From contig CAZTPJ010000009.1 in assembly GCA_964614515.1 (NCBI GenBank), positions 1 through 64,000 on the forward strand: a stretch of DNA of 64,000 bases, written 5' to 3'. This document shows, piece after piece, positions 25,223 to 34,403 of the stretch. Under the pieces are notes generated by a model, which saw only the letters and a list, made by a program, of their open reading frames with translations, searched no databases and was not told the DNA's origin. The translations under genes and the position numbers were made by a program. Origin of the DNA: CAZTPJ01 sp964614515 (GTDB lineage: Bacteria; Planctomycetota; Phycisphaerae; Phycisphaerales; UBA1924). Each line of letters starts with the position of its first letter. Within the stretch, counting starts at the first letter, position 1.

Positions 25223-27541
25223 ATGCAAACCCCAGCAGACGTCGAGGGGATCGGCCCCCGTCCCGCGCGCAGCGCACCCTCGGCCGTGCTCGAACGGTTC
25301 TCGTATGACGACGACATCGTGCGCAAGTTTCTGCTCGCGACGCTGGTGTGGGCGCTGGTCGCGACGCTGGCGGGGCTGCTGCTCGCACTGCAACTCGTCC
25401 TACCCATGCTCAACCTCGGGCTGGCCGAGACGACGTTCGGCCGGCTTCGTCCGCTGCATACCAACGCGGCCATCTTCGCCTTCGGCGGCAACGCCATCTT
25501 CGCGGGCATCTACTACTCCACGCAACGGCTCTGCAAGGCGCGGATGTTCAGCGACAGGCTCAGTCGCCTGCACTTCTGGGGGTGGCAGGCGATCATCATC
25601 GGCGCGGCCCTGACGCTGCCCTTTGGATTCACGCAGTCCAAGGAATACGCGGAACTCGAGTGGCCCATCGACATCGCCATCGCCGTGGTGTGGGTCGGCT
25701 TCTTCGCGGTGAACTTTTTCGGCACGCTCATTCGGCGTCGCGAGCGGCACATGTACGTCGCGCTGTGGTTCTACATCGCCACGATCGTCACCGTCGCCAT
25801 CCTGCACGTCTTCAACAACATCTGGATCCCCGTCGGGCTCGTTCACCTCGTTCGCACGGGCGAGTTTCTTTCCTTCGATGCCTTCATGAAGAGTTATCCG
25901 GTGTACGCCGGCGTGCAGGATGCGTTCATGCAGTGGTGGTACGGCCATAACGCCGTCGCCTTCTTCCTGACCACGCCATTTCTGGGCCTGATGTACTACT
26001 TCCTGCCCAAGGCCGCCGAACGACCGGTGTATTCCTATCGCCTGAGCATCATTCACTTCTGGTCCCTCGTGTTCCTGTACATCTGGGCGGGGCCGCATCA
26101 CCTGCACTACACGGCCCTGCCCGCATGGGCCAGTTCGCTCGGCATGGTCTTTTCGCTCATGCTCTGGATGCCGTCGTGGGGGGGGATGATCAACGGGTTG
26201 CTCACGCTTCGCGGCGCGTGGAAACGAGTCGCCACCGACCCCGTCCTGAAGTTCTTTGTCGTCGGCATCACGTTCTACGGCATGGCCACCTTCGAAGGGC
26301 CGATGCTCTCGATCAAGAGCGTCAACGCCCTGACGCACTACACCGACTGGGTCATCGCGCATGTTCACGGCGGCGCACTCGGCTGGAACGGATTCATCAC
26401 GTTCGGCATGATGTACTGGCTGCTCCCGCGACTCTTCCAGACCAAACTCTGGAGCACGCGCCTCGCCACCACGCACTTCTGGATCGGCACCGTCGGCATC
26501 GCGCTGTATGTGTTGTCGATCTACACGGCCGGCGTGACGCAGGGCCTGATGTGGCGCGCGTTCGATGAAACCGGCCAACTGCAATACCCCGACTTTGTCG
26601 AGACCATCGTCGCCATCCTGCCCATGTGGTGGATCCGCGCCATCGGTGGAAGCATGTATGTGGCGGGTGTCGTACTCGCGGCCGTGAACTTCTTCATGAC
26701 GTGGCGATCGCGTCCGGCGACGTATGACGTGCCTGTGCATGAGGCGCCCGCGCTATCGCCGGCGTATCACGACGCCCCCGCGCCGGCCTCGCGCCTGCCG
26801 CACGGCAACGTCAATCTCGGCCACAAGGCGGATGTGTTTATGCAGGCCGTGTGGCATCGGCGATGGGAACGCCTGCCGATCCGTTTCACGGTGTGGGTGG
26901 TGATCGCGGTGGCGGTGGCGTCGTTGTTCGAGGCCGTGCCGATGCTGATGATCCGCGCGAACGTGCCGACGATCATGAGCGTCGAGCCGTACACACCGCT
27001 GGAACTCGCGGGCCGCGACATCTACATCGCCGAAGGTTGCTACAACTGCCATTCGCAGATGGTGCGTCCGATCTGGGCCGAGACCAAGCGATACGGTGAG
27101 TACAGCAAGCCCGGCGAGTTTGTCTACGACCATCCGTTCCAGTGGGGCTCGCGCCGGATCGGGCCGGACCTGGCCCGCGAAGGCGGCCTGCGGTCACACG
27201 ACTGGCATGTGCGCCACATGGAGAACCCGCGGGAACTCGTGGCGCAGTCGATCATGCCGCCGTATCCGCACATGCTTCGGCGCGAGTTGGACTTCCCCGC
27301 GATTCAGGCTCGCGTCAATGCGATGGCCATGCTCGGCGTGCCCTATGGCGAGGCCGTGCGCGATGGCCGAGCCATTGAGATGGCCCGCGAGCAGGCGCGA
27401 CAGATCGCCGCGGAGATCGTCGCGCAAGGGGGGTACGACGGCCTCGAAGACAAACAGATCATCGCCCTGGTCGCCTATCTCCAGCGGCTGGGCACCGACA
27501 TTCACAAAGCGGCCGCCGCGCCGACGGAGGACGCGCCATGA
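25223..27541 (+). CDS. ccoNO: cbb3-type cytochrome c oxidase, fused subunits I and II (CcoNO)
   Basis: 772 residues joining CcoN (about 1-510) and CcoO (about 545-772) in one chain. CcoN has the heme and CuB ligands: His in LRPLHTNAAIFAFGGN, the helix motif WWYGHNAVAFFL, HHLHYTALP and IAHVHGGALGWNGF. CcoO has one membrane anchor (FTVWVVIAVAVASLFEAVP) and one c-type heme site CYNCH near residue 606, with MPPYPHM as a likely axial Met region. The enzyme reduces oxygen with high affinity and pumps protons. Fused CcoNO is known from Bacteroidetes and some planctomycetes. First gene of the locus. Confidence 0.95.
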   Translation: MQTPADVEGIGPRPARSAPSAVLERFSYDDDIVRKFLLATLVWALVATLAGLLLALQLVLPMLNLGLAETTFGRLRPLHTNAAIFAFGGNAIFAGIYYSTQRLCKARMFSDRLSRLHFWGWQAIIIGAALTLPFGFTQSKEYAELEWPIDIAIAVVWVGFFAVNFFGTLIRRRERHMYVALWFYIATIVTVAILHVFNNIWIPVGLVHLVRTGEFLSFDAFMKSYPVYAGVQDAFMQWWYGHNAVAFFLTTPFLGLMYYFLPKAAERPVYSYRLSIIHFWSLVFLYIWAGPHHLHYTALPAWASSLGMVFSLMLWMPSWGGMINGLLTLRGAWKRVATDPVLKFFVVGITFYGMATFEGPMLSIKSVNALTHYTDWVIAHVHGGALGWNGFITFGMMYWLLPRLFQTKLWSTRLATTHFWIGTVGIALYVLSIYTAGVTQGLMWRAFDETGQLQYPDFVETIVAILPMWWIRAIGGSMYVAGVVLAAVNFFMTWRSRPATYDVPVHEAPALSPAYHDAPAPASRLPHGNVNLGHKADVFMQAVWHRRWERLPIRFTVWVVIAVAVASLFEAVPMLMIRANVPTIMSVEPYTPLELAGRDIYIAEGCYNCHSQMVRPIWAETKRYGEYSKPGEFVYDHPFQWGSRRIGPDLAREGGLRSHDWHVRHMENPRELVAQSIMPPYPHMLRRELDFPAIQARVNAMAMLGVPYGEAVRDGRAIEMAREQARQIAAEIVAQGGYDGLEDKQIIALVAYLQRLGTDIHKAAAAPTEDAP

Positions 27542-27753
27542 GCATCACCGATGTCATCAGCCACCTGCGGCTCGACTTCTTTCCGCAGGTTGCGCTGGTC
27601 ATCTTCCTCATCGTTTTTGTCGCGGTGGTGATTCGCAACTTCAGCCCGCGACTGCGCGAGGACTTTGACGCGTGCATGCGGTTGCCGCTTGAGGATGATG
27701 CATCCAACGCCGTCGATCACGATCAGCCCACGCAAACGGGAGCACGCCGGTGA
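27538..27753 (+). CDS. ccoQ: cbb3 oxidase small subunit CcoQ
   Basis: 71 residues with one membrane helix (FFPQVALVIFLIVFVAVVI, residues 14-33) followed by a charged tail. This is the size and topology of CcoQ/FixQ, which stabilises the cbb3 complex. ATG overlaps the ccoNO stop by four bases and its own stop overlaps the GTG start of ccoP. Confidence 0.85.
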   Translation: MSITDVISHLRLDFFPQVALVIFLIVFVAVVIRNFSPRLREDFDACMRLPLEDDASNAVDHDQPTQTGARR

Positions 27754-28334
27754 CGCAATCATCACAAGAGAACCTGCTCGATCACGAGTATGACGGCATC
27801 CGCGAGTTTGACAACCCCACGCCGTGGTGGTGGCACCTGATCTTCATCGCGTCGGTGATCTTCGCGGTCGTCTATCTGGCGTTCTTTCACATGAGTGATC
27901 TCTCGTGGACGCCGGAGGATCGGTGGGCGCGGGCGCAGACGGCGGAGTTTCGTCGCATCTTTGGCGCCATCGGCGAGATGGAGCCTGACGACGCGACGTT
28001 CCTGCGCATGATGGATGAGTCGCGCATGATGGCCGTGGCCAGGAGCATCTTTGAAGCCAACTGCACCGCGTGTCACGGGCGCACCGGCAGCGGCATCAGC
28101 GGTCCGAACCTGACCGACGACCACTGGATCAACGTGACCACAGTGCCTGACATCTTTGATGTCATCACCAAAGGCGCGGCCAGCGGCGCCATGCCCAGTT
28201 GGGAGCGACTCTCGCAGAACGAACGCATCATTCTCACGGCCTATGTCGCGACGCTGCGCGACAACCCCGTGCCGGGACGCGCCGCCGAGGGCACCGCCAT
28301 CCCGCCGTGGTCAGGCCGTGAGCGACGCAACTGA
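27750..28334 (+). CDS. ccoP: cbb3 oxidase cytochrome c subunit CcoP, mono-heme
   Basis: 194 residues from a GTG start overlapping ccoQ. The N-terminal pattern EYDGIREFDNPTPWWWH is the CcoP signature, followed by one membrane helix. Only one heme c site, CTACH at about residues 105-109, is present, with axial Met in ASGAMPSW. Typical proteobacterial CcoP is about 300 residues with two hemes, so this is a short mono-heme form. It passes electrons from soluble cytochrome c towards CcoO. Confidence 0.93.
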   Translation: MTQSSQENLLDHEYDGIREFDNPTPWWWHLIFIASVIFAVVYLAFFHMSDLSWTPEDRWARAQTAEFRRIFGAIGEMEPDDATFLRMMDESRMMAVARSIFEANCTACHGRTGSGISGPNLTDDHWINVTTVPDIFDVITKGAASGAMPSWERLSQNERIILTAYVATLRDNPVPGRAAEGTAIPPWSGRERRN

Positions 28335-28367
28335 TTCCACGCTCGCCCTACTGGCGACGGAGCGCAT

Positions 28368-29804
28368 GTGACCACCGCACAACCACAGGAGCGAGTTCTC
28401 TCGACGCTGAACGCCGACGGCAGTCGGCGATGGCTGCGTCCGCGTGTCTCGCGCGGGCGGTATCTGCGATGGCGCCGCGTGGTCGCATATGTCCTGATCC
28501 TGATCTTCACGCTTGTGCCATACCTGACGATCAACGGAAAGCCGATGATCCTGCTCGATGTCGCGGCACGGCGATTCACGCTCTTCGGCAGGACGTTTCT
28601 GCCGACGGACACGCTGCTGCTCGCGCTGCTCCTGGTGGGCGTGTTCGTGACGATTTTTCTGCTGACGGCCCTGTTCGGGAGGGTGTGGTGCGGGTGGGCG
28701 TGTCCGCAGACCGTGTACATGGAGTTCGTGTTCCGGCCGATCGAGCGGCTGTTCGGAGGCGCGCCCGGGCGGTCGCGCAAGTCATGGCTCGCGCGACAGC
28801 CGTTCGCCCCGGCCCTGAAGTATGCGGCGTACCTCATCATCAGTCTGTATCTCGCCCATACGTTCCTCGCATACTTCGTCGGCGTCGAACGGCTGGCGCA
28901 GTGGGTCACGCGATCGCCGCTGGAACATCCCGCCGGGTTCCTGATTGTCGCGAGTGTCACCGCGTTGATGATGTTCGACTTCTGCTTTTTCCGCGAACAA
29001 ACGTGCATCCTGGCCTGCCCGTATGGACGGTTTCAGGCGGCGCTGCTGGATCGCAACTCGCTGATCATCTCCTATGACGCGAAGCGCGGCGAACCGCGCG
29101 GCAAACTCGCGCGACGCGCGGATGTCAGCCTCCCCGTCATCGCGCCCGGCGACTGCGTGGATTGCGGCATGTGTGTCACGACGTGCCCGACCGGCATCGA
29201 CATTCGCGGCGGCCTGCAAATGGAGTGCATCGCCTGCGCCCAGTGCATCGACGCCTGCGACGCCGTCATGGCCAAAGTCGGTCGCGCGCCCGGCCTCATC
29301 CGATACACCTCGCAGGCGGCCCTCGAAGGCGCGAAGGCATCGCTGCTGCGCCCGCGCGTCATCCTCTATCCGATCGTGCTGACCATCGTGCTCTCCGCGT
29401 TTGTGCTGACGCTGGCGCTGCACGGCCCGGCGCGCGTGACCGTTCTCCGCGGCGTCGGCGCGCCGTTCATCGCCCTGCCCGGTGATGAAATCTCGAACAA
29501 CATCCGCGTGCGCATCGCCAATCGACTCGATGAACCCGCGACGTTCACGCTCGAGGCCACCGGCATCGAGTCGGCACGCGTCGTCGCCGAGGTCAACCCC
29601 GTCACCGTCGCTCCCGCCGCGACGTCCACCGTGCCGATGGCTGTGATCGTGCCATCCTCCACGTTCATCAATGGACGCCGGGAGGTGACGATCGTGATCA
29701 CCGGCGCGGGCGGCTTCCGTCGCGAAGTGACCTACACGTTGCAAGGCCCGCGCGCCCGCGCTGAAGTCCCCACGAATGCCCCCACGCAAGGAGAAGCGAG
29801 ATGA
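28368..29804 (+). CDS. ccoG: CcoG/FixG/RdxA cupric reductase, cbb3 assembly
   Basis: 478 residues with multiple membrane helices and two [4Fe-4S] ferredoxin motifs, CVDCGMCVTTCP and CIACAQCIDAC. The extra Cys motifs FGRVWCGWACPQ and CILACPYGRFQ are characteristic of the NapH/CcoG family. The C-terminal immunoglobulin-like domain of FixG is present (about residues 370-465). CcoG reduces Cu(II) to Cu(I) for delivery to CuB. The start is GTG 28368, 33 bases after ccoP. Confidence 0.94.
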   Translation: MTTAQPQERVLSTLNADGSRRWLRPRVSRGRYLRWRRVVAYVLILIFTLVPYLTINGKPMILLDVAARRFTLFGRTFLPTDTLLLALLLVGVFVTIFLLTALFGRVWCGWACPQTVYMEFVFRPIERLFGGAPGRSRKSWLARQPFAPALKYAAYLIISLYLAHTFLAYFVGVERLAQWVTRSPLEHPAGFLIVASVTALMMFDFCFFREQTCILACPYGRFQAALLDRNSLIISYDAKRGEPRGKLARRADVSLPVIAPGDCVDCGMCVTTCPTGIDIRGGLQMECIACAQCIDACDAVMAKVGRAPGLIRYTSQAALEGAKASLLRPRVILYPIVLTIVLSAFVLTLALHGPARVTVLRGVGAPFIALPGDEISNNIRVRIANRLDEPATFTLEATGIESARVVAEVNPVTVAPAATSTVPMAVIVPSSTFINGRREVTIVITGAGGFRREVTYTLQGPRARAEVPTNAPTQGEAR

Positions 29805-30313
29805 ACCATCGCTCGACACCCGAAGCGCCACGTCCAACATCGCGCTTCAGCATCTGGCCCGGCGCGATCTTCGTGCTCCTCGGTGTGAACGTGTGCGTGG
29901 TTGGCGTGACGATCTACGCGGCCGTGAGCGATCGCGCGTTCGGCGTTGAGCCTGGATACTACGAAAAGGCGGTGGAGTGGGATGAGGCGATGGCCCAGCA
30001 ATCGCGTAACGCAGCGCTGGGTTGGTCGATTGCCGTGCTGCGCGATGCGCCGTTGACGGTTGTGCTGACCGAGCGCGATGGCTCACCGATCCCCAGCGCA
30101 CGCATCGAGGGCATCGCGTTCCATCACGCCCGCTCCGCCCAGCGCTTCGCCCTCACCCTTCACGAACGCGACCACGACGCGCACCCAGGCGTCTACACCT
30201 CGGATGACGCCGCGTTGTCCACGCACGGCCTGTGGCAACTGCGCCTGACCGCCACACATGCAAATCACCGCTTCACCGCCGACTTCGTTCACACCGTGCG
30301 AGACAACCCATGA
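29801..30313 (+). CDS. ccoH: FixH/CcoH family protein
   Basis: 170 residues with an N-terminal membrane helix (AIFVLLGVNVCVVGVTIYAA) and the family signature GYYEKAVEWDEAMAQ just after it, then a periplasmic beta-rich domain. CcoH is needed for stable assembly of cbb3 oxidase. It overlaps ccoG by four bases and is followed by an ATG overlap with the next gene. Confidence 0.9.
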   Translation: MNHRSTPEAPRPTSRFSIWPGAIFVLLGVNVCVVGVTIYAAVSDRAFGVEPGYYEKAVEWDEAMAQQSRNAALGWSIAVLRDAPLTVVLTERDGSPIPSARIEGIAFHHARSAQRFALTLHERDHDAHPGVYTSDDAALSTHGLWQLRLTATHANHRFTADFVHTVRDNP

Positions 30314-31098
30314 TCGCCCTCGTCACGGCCGTGTTTCTCGCCAGTCTGCTCGGAAGCCTGCACTGCGCTGGCATGTGCGGAGGGTTCATGGCGTTCGCTG
30401 TGTACACGCCGACGATCCACGGCCAGCCCGTGCGCACGCGCCCCAGCCGATTCACACTCCTTGCGCTCTATAACACCGGAAGACTCATCACTTACACATC
30501 CCTCGGCGCGATCGCGGGCGCGGTGGGCGCTGCCGTTGATCTCGGCGGCACGGCCGTGGGCTTGCAGCGTCTCGCCGCGATCATCGCCGGCGTGATGATC
30601 GCGCTCTTTGGCGCGGCGATGCTGGCCAGTACGCGAGGTGTTCACGTGCCACGGTGCAGCGCGCCCGCGCCGCTGCGAAACATCGTGCAGCGTGGGCACA
30701 AGGCCGCGATGCGCGTCGGTCCCGGCTCGCGGGCGATGATCGTCGGATTGCTCACCACGCTGCTGCCCTGCGGGTGGCTCTATGCCTTTGCGATCTCGGC
30801 CGCAGGAACCGCAAGCCCCCCCCTCGGCGCGCTGACCATGGCGACCTTCTGGCTCGGCACACTGCCCGTGATGGTCAGCCTGGGCGTGGGCGTGCAGAAA
30901 CTCGCGGGGACGATGGGGCGGCGGTTGCCGACGATCACCGCGGCCGTACTCATCATCGTCGGCTTGGGGATGGTCGTCTCGCGGGCCGGCGCGCCCGCGA
31001 TGTCGTCGATCAACGCGTCGGCCAGCGCGGATGTCCTTTCAACCGAACACATCATGTCCCTTCCGCAAGCGGAGATGCCCTGCTGTGACGCACCCTGA
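30310..31098 (+). CDS. DsbD_2/SafE-type membrane protein in the cco locus
   Basis: 262 residues, about six membrane helices. The Cys motif LHCAGMCGGFMAF near the N-terminus and LLPCGWLYAF in the middle match the DsbD_2 / 'sulfite exporter TauE/SafE' family that recurs between ccoH and ccoI. A role in copper handling or thiol-disulfide transfer during oxidase assembly is likely from context. The tail ends CCDAP, another potential metal site. ATG 30310 overlaps ccoH; the gene overlaps ccoI by 14 bases. Confidence 0.8.
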   Translation: MIALVTAVFLASLLGSLHCAGMCGGFMAFAVYTPTIHGQPVRTRPSRFTLLALYNTGRLITYTSLGAIAGAVGAAVDLGGTAVGLQRLAAIIAGVMIALFGAAMLASTRGVHVPRCSAPAPLRNIVQRGHKAAMRVGPGSRAMIVGLLTTLLPCGWLYAFAISAAGTASPPLGALTMATFWLGTLPVMVSLGVGVQKLAGTMGRRLPTITAAVLIIVGLGMVVSRAGAPAMSSINASASADVLSTEHIMSLPQAEMPCCDAP

Positions 31099-33577
31099 GG
31101 CACAACCAATCCGCGCCGAGCGCTCGCGAGACGAACGCAACAGATATCCGTGCGCCCACTGCGGCCTTGACACACCGCCGGGACTCGTCGAGCCTCATGC
31201 CGACATGCAGTTCTGCTGCGCGGGGTGTCGCGCAGCGCATTCGATCATTCACGCCTGCGGCCTCGAACGCTACTACCACCTGCGCGAGGCCGCGCTCGCA
31301 ATCGCCGAAGGTCCCAACCTCCGCGCCAGACGCAGCACGAGATTCGATGAGTTCGACGATCCATCCTTCACCAACTTGTTCACGCGAGAACGCGCCGCGC
31401 CCGACGGTCGGTCCCTTCGCGAAGTGGAACTCACGCTCGAAGGCGTCCACTGCGCCGCGTGCGTGTGGCTGATCGAGCGTCTGCCGCGCCTGGCCACCGG
31501 CGTGATCGAATCGCGCCTCGAGTTCCGACGATCCGTCGCGAAGATCGCGTGGGATCCAGCGCTGATCCCGCTCTCAGCCATCGCCCGCACGCTCGACGCC
31601 GTGGGCTATCGCCCGCATCGCACCACCGACGGCGGCGCGCGGCACATGCGCCGGCTGGAGGATCGCCGCGCCCTCATTCGCATCGGTGTCGCCGGCGCGT
31701 GCGCAGGCAACGTCATGCTGCTGGCCAGCGCCCTGTATGCCGGCATGTTCGACGCCATGGAACCCGCGTATCACATCATGTTCCGATGGCTGTCCATGGC
31801 GATCTCCATCATCGCCGTTGCATGGCCGGGCAGCGTCTTCTTCCGCGGCGCGTGGGCTTCGCTGCGCACGCGACGCCCATCGCTCGATGTGCCCATCGCC
31901 GTGGCCCTCGGCGTCGGCGCGGCATGGGGCGCGATCAACACCGTTCGCGGCGCGGGCGAAATCTACTTCGATTCGCTCAGCGTCCTCGTCTTTGCCCTGC
32001 TCGTCGGACGATGGATCCAACGACGACAACAGCGATGGGCCGCCGACGGCCTCGAACTGCTCTATTCGCTGCGTCCAACCAGTGCACGCATCATCGACGA
32101 ACACGGCCCGCGCGAGGTTGCCGTCGAGTCCGTCAGAGTCGGCGACATCGTGCAAGTGAACTGCGGCGAGAACGTGCCCATCGATGGCGAAGTCATCGAA
32201 GGCGAGTCGCAGGTCGACCAATCCCTGCTCACCGGCGAGCCAAGGCCCGTCCGCGTCCGCCCGGGCGATGCCGTCATCGGCGCCAGCGTCAACGTGCGCG
32301 ATCGGTTGCTCATTCGCGCCACGGCCACCGGCGATGACACCCGCGTCGCACGACTCATGCGCTTTGTCGAAGAAACCTCGCGCCGCCGGGCGCCGATCGT
32401 TCGATTCGCCGATCGCCTCGCGGGTGGATTCGTCATAGCCATGCTCGCGCTGGCGGCAGTCACGGCCGTGGCATGGCTCGCGATTGATCCATCGCGCGCC
32501 GTCGACAATGCCGTGGCGCTGTTGGTGGTTGCGTGCCCGTGTGCGCTGGGTTTGGCGACGCCGCTGGCCGTGAGTGTCGCGATCGGCCGCGCCGCGCGAG
32601 AGTCCATGCTCATCAAGGGCGGCGATGCGTTGCAATCGCTCGCGGGACGCGGCACGATGGTCCTCGACAAGACGGGCACACTGACGCACGGCGAGTTTGG
32701 CGTCGTCGCGTGGCACGCGCCGGAGGAAATCAAGCCGCTCGTCGCCGCGCTCGAAGCGAGAAGTTCACACCCCATCGCCCGCGCGATCGTCAAGGCCCTT
32801 GCCGACGTTGCGCCGCCGCAGGCGGACAGCGCGATCGAAACGCCCGGCGGCGGCATCGACGGTTGGGTGGCGGACTCCCGCATGACCGTCGGCTCGCCCG
32901 CTTTCATTGAATCCACATGCGGCACGCTTCCCGCCGATCTCGCCTCGCGCATCGAAGCGATCACGCGCGACGGCCACACCCCCGTCGCCATCGCCCTCGA
33001 TGCACGCCCCGTCGGCGCGATCGCGCTGGGCGACACGATTCGCGACGATGCGGCCGTGGCGATCACCCGACTGCGCGAACTCGGGTGGCACGTTCGCATT
33101 CTCTCGGGCGATCATCCTGATGTCGTTCGCGCGGTGGGGGCGCGGCTCGGCGTCTCCGCTGAGGATGCCCTCGGCGGCGTCGCGCCTGAAACAAAGGCCG
33201 AAGTCATCGCCCACCATGCCGCGCGAAGAGAGATCGTCGTCATGGTCGGCGATGGCGTCAATGATGCCGCGGCACTCGCCGCGGCCAGCGTCGGCGTGGC
33301 CGTGCATGGCGGCGCGGAGGCGAGTCTCGCCGCCGCGGATGTCTACATCGGTCGGCCCGGATTGATGCGCATTGTCGATCTGATCGAAGGCGCGCGGCGG
33401 ACCATGCACGCCATCAAGATTAACATGGCCGTCTCCATCACCTATAACGCGATTGCCGTGTCGCTGGCGATGGTCGGCGTGCTGAATCCGCTGATCGCGA
33501 CCGTGCTCATGCCGATGAGTTCGCTTTCCGTCGTCGCGTTGTCGGTGCGGGCCAGGACATTCGGGAGATCCGCGTGA
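31085..33577 (+). CDS. ccoI: Copper P1B-type ATPase CcoI (cbb3 assembly)
   Basis: 830 residues from GTG 31085, chosen over an upstream ATG because the N-terminal Cys module (CAHCG, CCAGC) then starts normally. It has a heavy-metal domain GVHCAACVWLIE, the transport motif VACPCALGLATP, the phosphorylation site DKTGTLTHG, HP locus SSHPIARAI and hinge GDGVNDAAAL. The N-terminal CxxC zinc-finger-like region followed by one HMA domain is typical of CcoI/FixI rather than CopA. It exports Cu for cbb3 maturation. The stop overlaps ccoS. Confidence 0.93.
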   Translation: MTHPEAQPIRAERSRDERNRYPCAHCGLDTPPGLVEPHADMQFCCAGCRAAHSIIHACGLERYYHLREAALAIAEGPNLRARRSTRFDEFDDPSFTNLFTRERAAPDGRSLREVELTLEGVHCAACVWLIERLPRLATGVIESRLEFRRSVAKIAWDPALIPLSAIARTLDAVGYRPHRTTDGGARHMRRLEDRRALIRIGVAGACAGNVMLLASALYAGMFDAMEPAYHIMFRWLSMAISIIAVAWPGSVFFRGAWASLRTRRPSLDVPIAVALGVGAAWGAINTVRGAGEIYFDSLSVLVFALLVGRWIQRRQQRWAADGLELLYSLRPTSARIIDEHGPREVAVESVRVGDIVQVNCGENVPIDGEVIEGESQVDQSLLTGEPRPVRVRPGDAVIGASVNVRDRLLIRATATGDDTRVARLMRFVEETSRRRAPIVRFADRLAGGFVIAMLALAAVTAVAWLAIDPSRAVDNAVALLVVACPCALGLATPLAVSVAIGRAARESMLIKGGDALQSLAGRGTMVLDKTGTLTHGEFGVVAWHAPEEIKPLVAALEARSSHPIARAIVKALADVAPPQADSAIETPGGGIDGWVADSRMTVGSPAFIESTCGTLPADLASRIEAITRDGHTPVAIALDARPVGAIALGDTIRDDAAVAITRLRELGWHVRILSGDHPDVVRAVGARLGVSAEDALGGVAPETKAEVIAHHAARREIVVMVGDGVNDAAALAAASVGVAVHGGAEASLAAADVYIGRPGLMRIVDLIEGARRTMHAIKINMAVSITYNAIAVSLAMVGVLNPLIATVLMPMSSLSVVALSVRARTFGRSA

Positions 33578-33717
33578 CAATCCTGTACATCATTCTGCCG
33601 CTGGCCATTCTGCTCGCGCTGGGCGCGGTGCTCGGCTTCATCTGGGCCGTGCGCGAAGGCCAGTTCGACGACCTCGACACCCCGGCGATGCGCATCATCA
33701 CAGATGATGATGAGTAG
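33574..33717 (+). CDS. ccoS: cbb3 oxidase maturation protein CcoS
   Basis: 47 residues from GTG 33574, overlapping the ccoI stop (GTGA). One membrane helix (IILPLAILLALGAVLGFIWA) is followed by the hallmark VREGQFDDLDTPAMRI. CcoS is required for heme and copper insertion into CcoN. It ends the operon; the orphan RHS fragment on the other strand begins within its last 20 bases. Confidence 0.92.
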   Translation: MTILYIILPLAILLALGAVLGFIWAVREGQFDDLDTPAMRIITDDDE

Positions 33718-34387
33718 CGATTCGCTGCCGATGTCTGCCGCCCATCGGCGAGCCGCCCATGTGATGCACATACTCGCGTTCGACCCACTCGGTGAACTGG
33801 GTCTGCTCTTCTTCATCTTCGCCCGAGGATGAATCATCGCCGCCGCCGACGAGGATCGGGTCACGGAAGACCTCCTGAATCCTGCGCACGCCGTCGTAGT
33901 AATAATGCTCCGTCCGGTTCTCGTCGATCCCCCCGGGGAACGGCGACTGCTTGCGGATCAGACGGCCCAGCGCATCATAGGTATAGTGCGTGATGAGCGA
34001 GTTGTTGCTCTTGAGGCGCACTTCGAGCAGGCGGCCCCACGCATCATACGAATAGAGGTACGTCCCATCATCGGTCAGGTTGCCCGAGTCATCGAGCGAG
34101 GTCGTGATCGTCTGCTCACCCTGCCCGCCCGGGCCGTCATCGTAGAGAACCTCCGTCAACGCGCTGAACTTGTCCACTGCGTGCGTCGCCTCCGCGACAT
34201 CGCCATCGTAACTGACCGTGAGCCCCGGCTGCGTGTCACGGCCGGTGAGGCTGTCAAACGCCCATTCGGAGAGGCGAGGCGGCGTGTTGCCCCCGGTGTG
34301 GACAACAATGGCGCACATCGTCGTCATAATGAGGTGAAATATCCATGCCACTCTGCACGACAACGCTAACCTCGCATTTATAGTCAT
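33698..34387 (-). pseudogene. Orphan RHS-repeat fragment
   Basis: The frame gives 229 residues. It has YD-repeat core sequence (YLYSYDAWGRLLEVRLKSN, HYTYDALGRLIRK, EHYYYDGVRRIQEVF) and the start of the conserved end of the core (EWVEREYV), after which the reading turns into HHMGGSPMGG and stops in ccoS. Its first RHS-like part (RLSEWAFDSLTGRDTQPG) matches the left-edge RHS gene except for a two-residue deletion. N-terminal 35 residues are unrelated. It looks like a piece of RHS gene pasted here by recombination and truncated at both ends. Confidence 0.7.
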
Positions 34388-34403
34388 TGCTGTCAGAATT
34401 ATG

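Noticed and set aside
25400..26740. 446-codon minus-strand frame under ccoNO
   Set aside because: Shadow of a high-GC gene with all cbb3 ligands on the plus strand.
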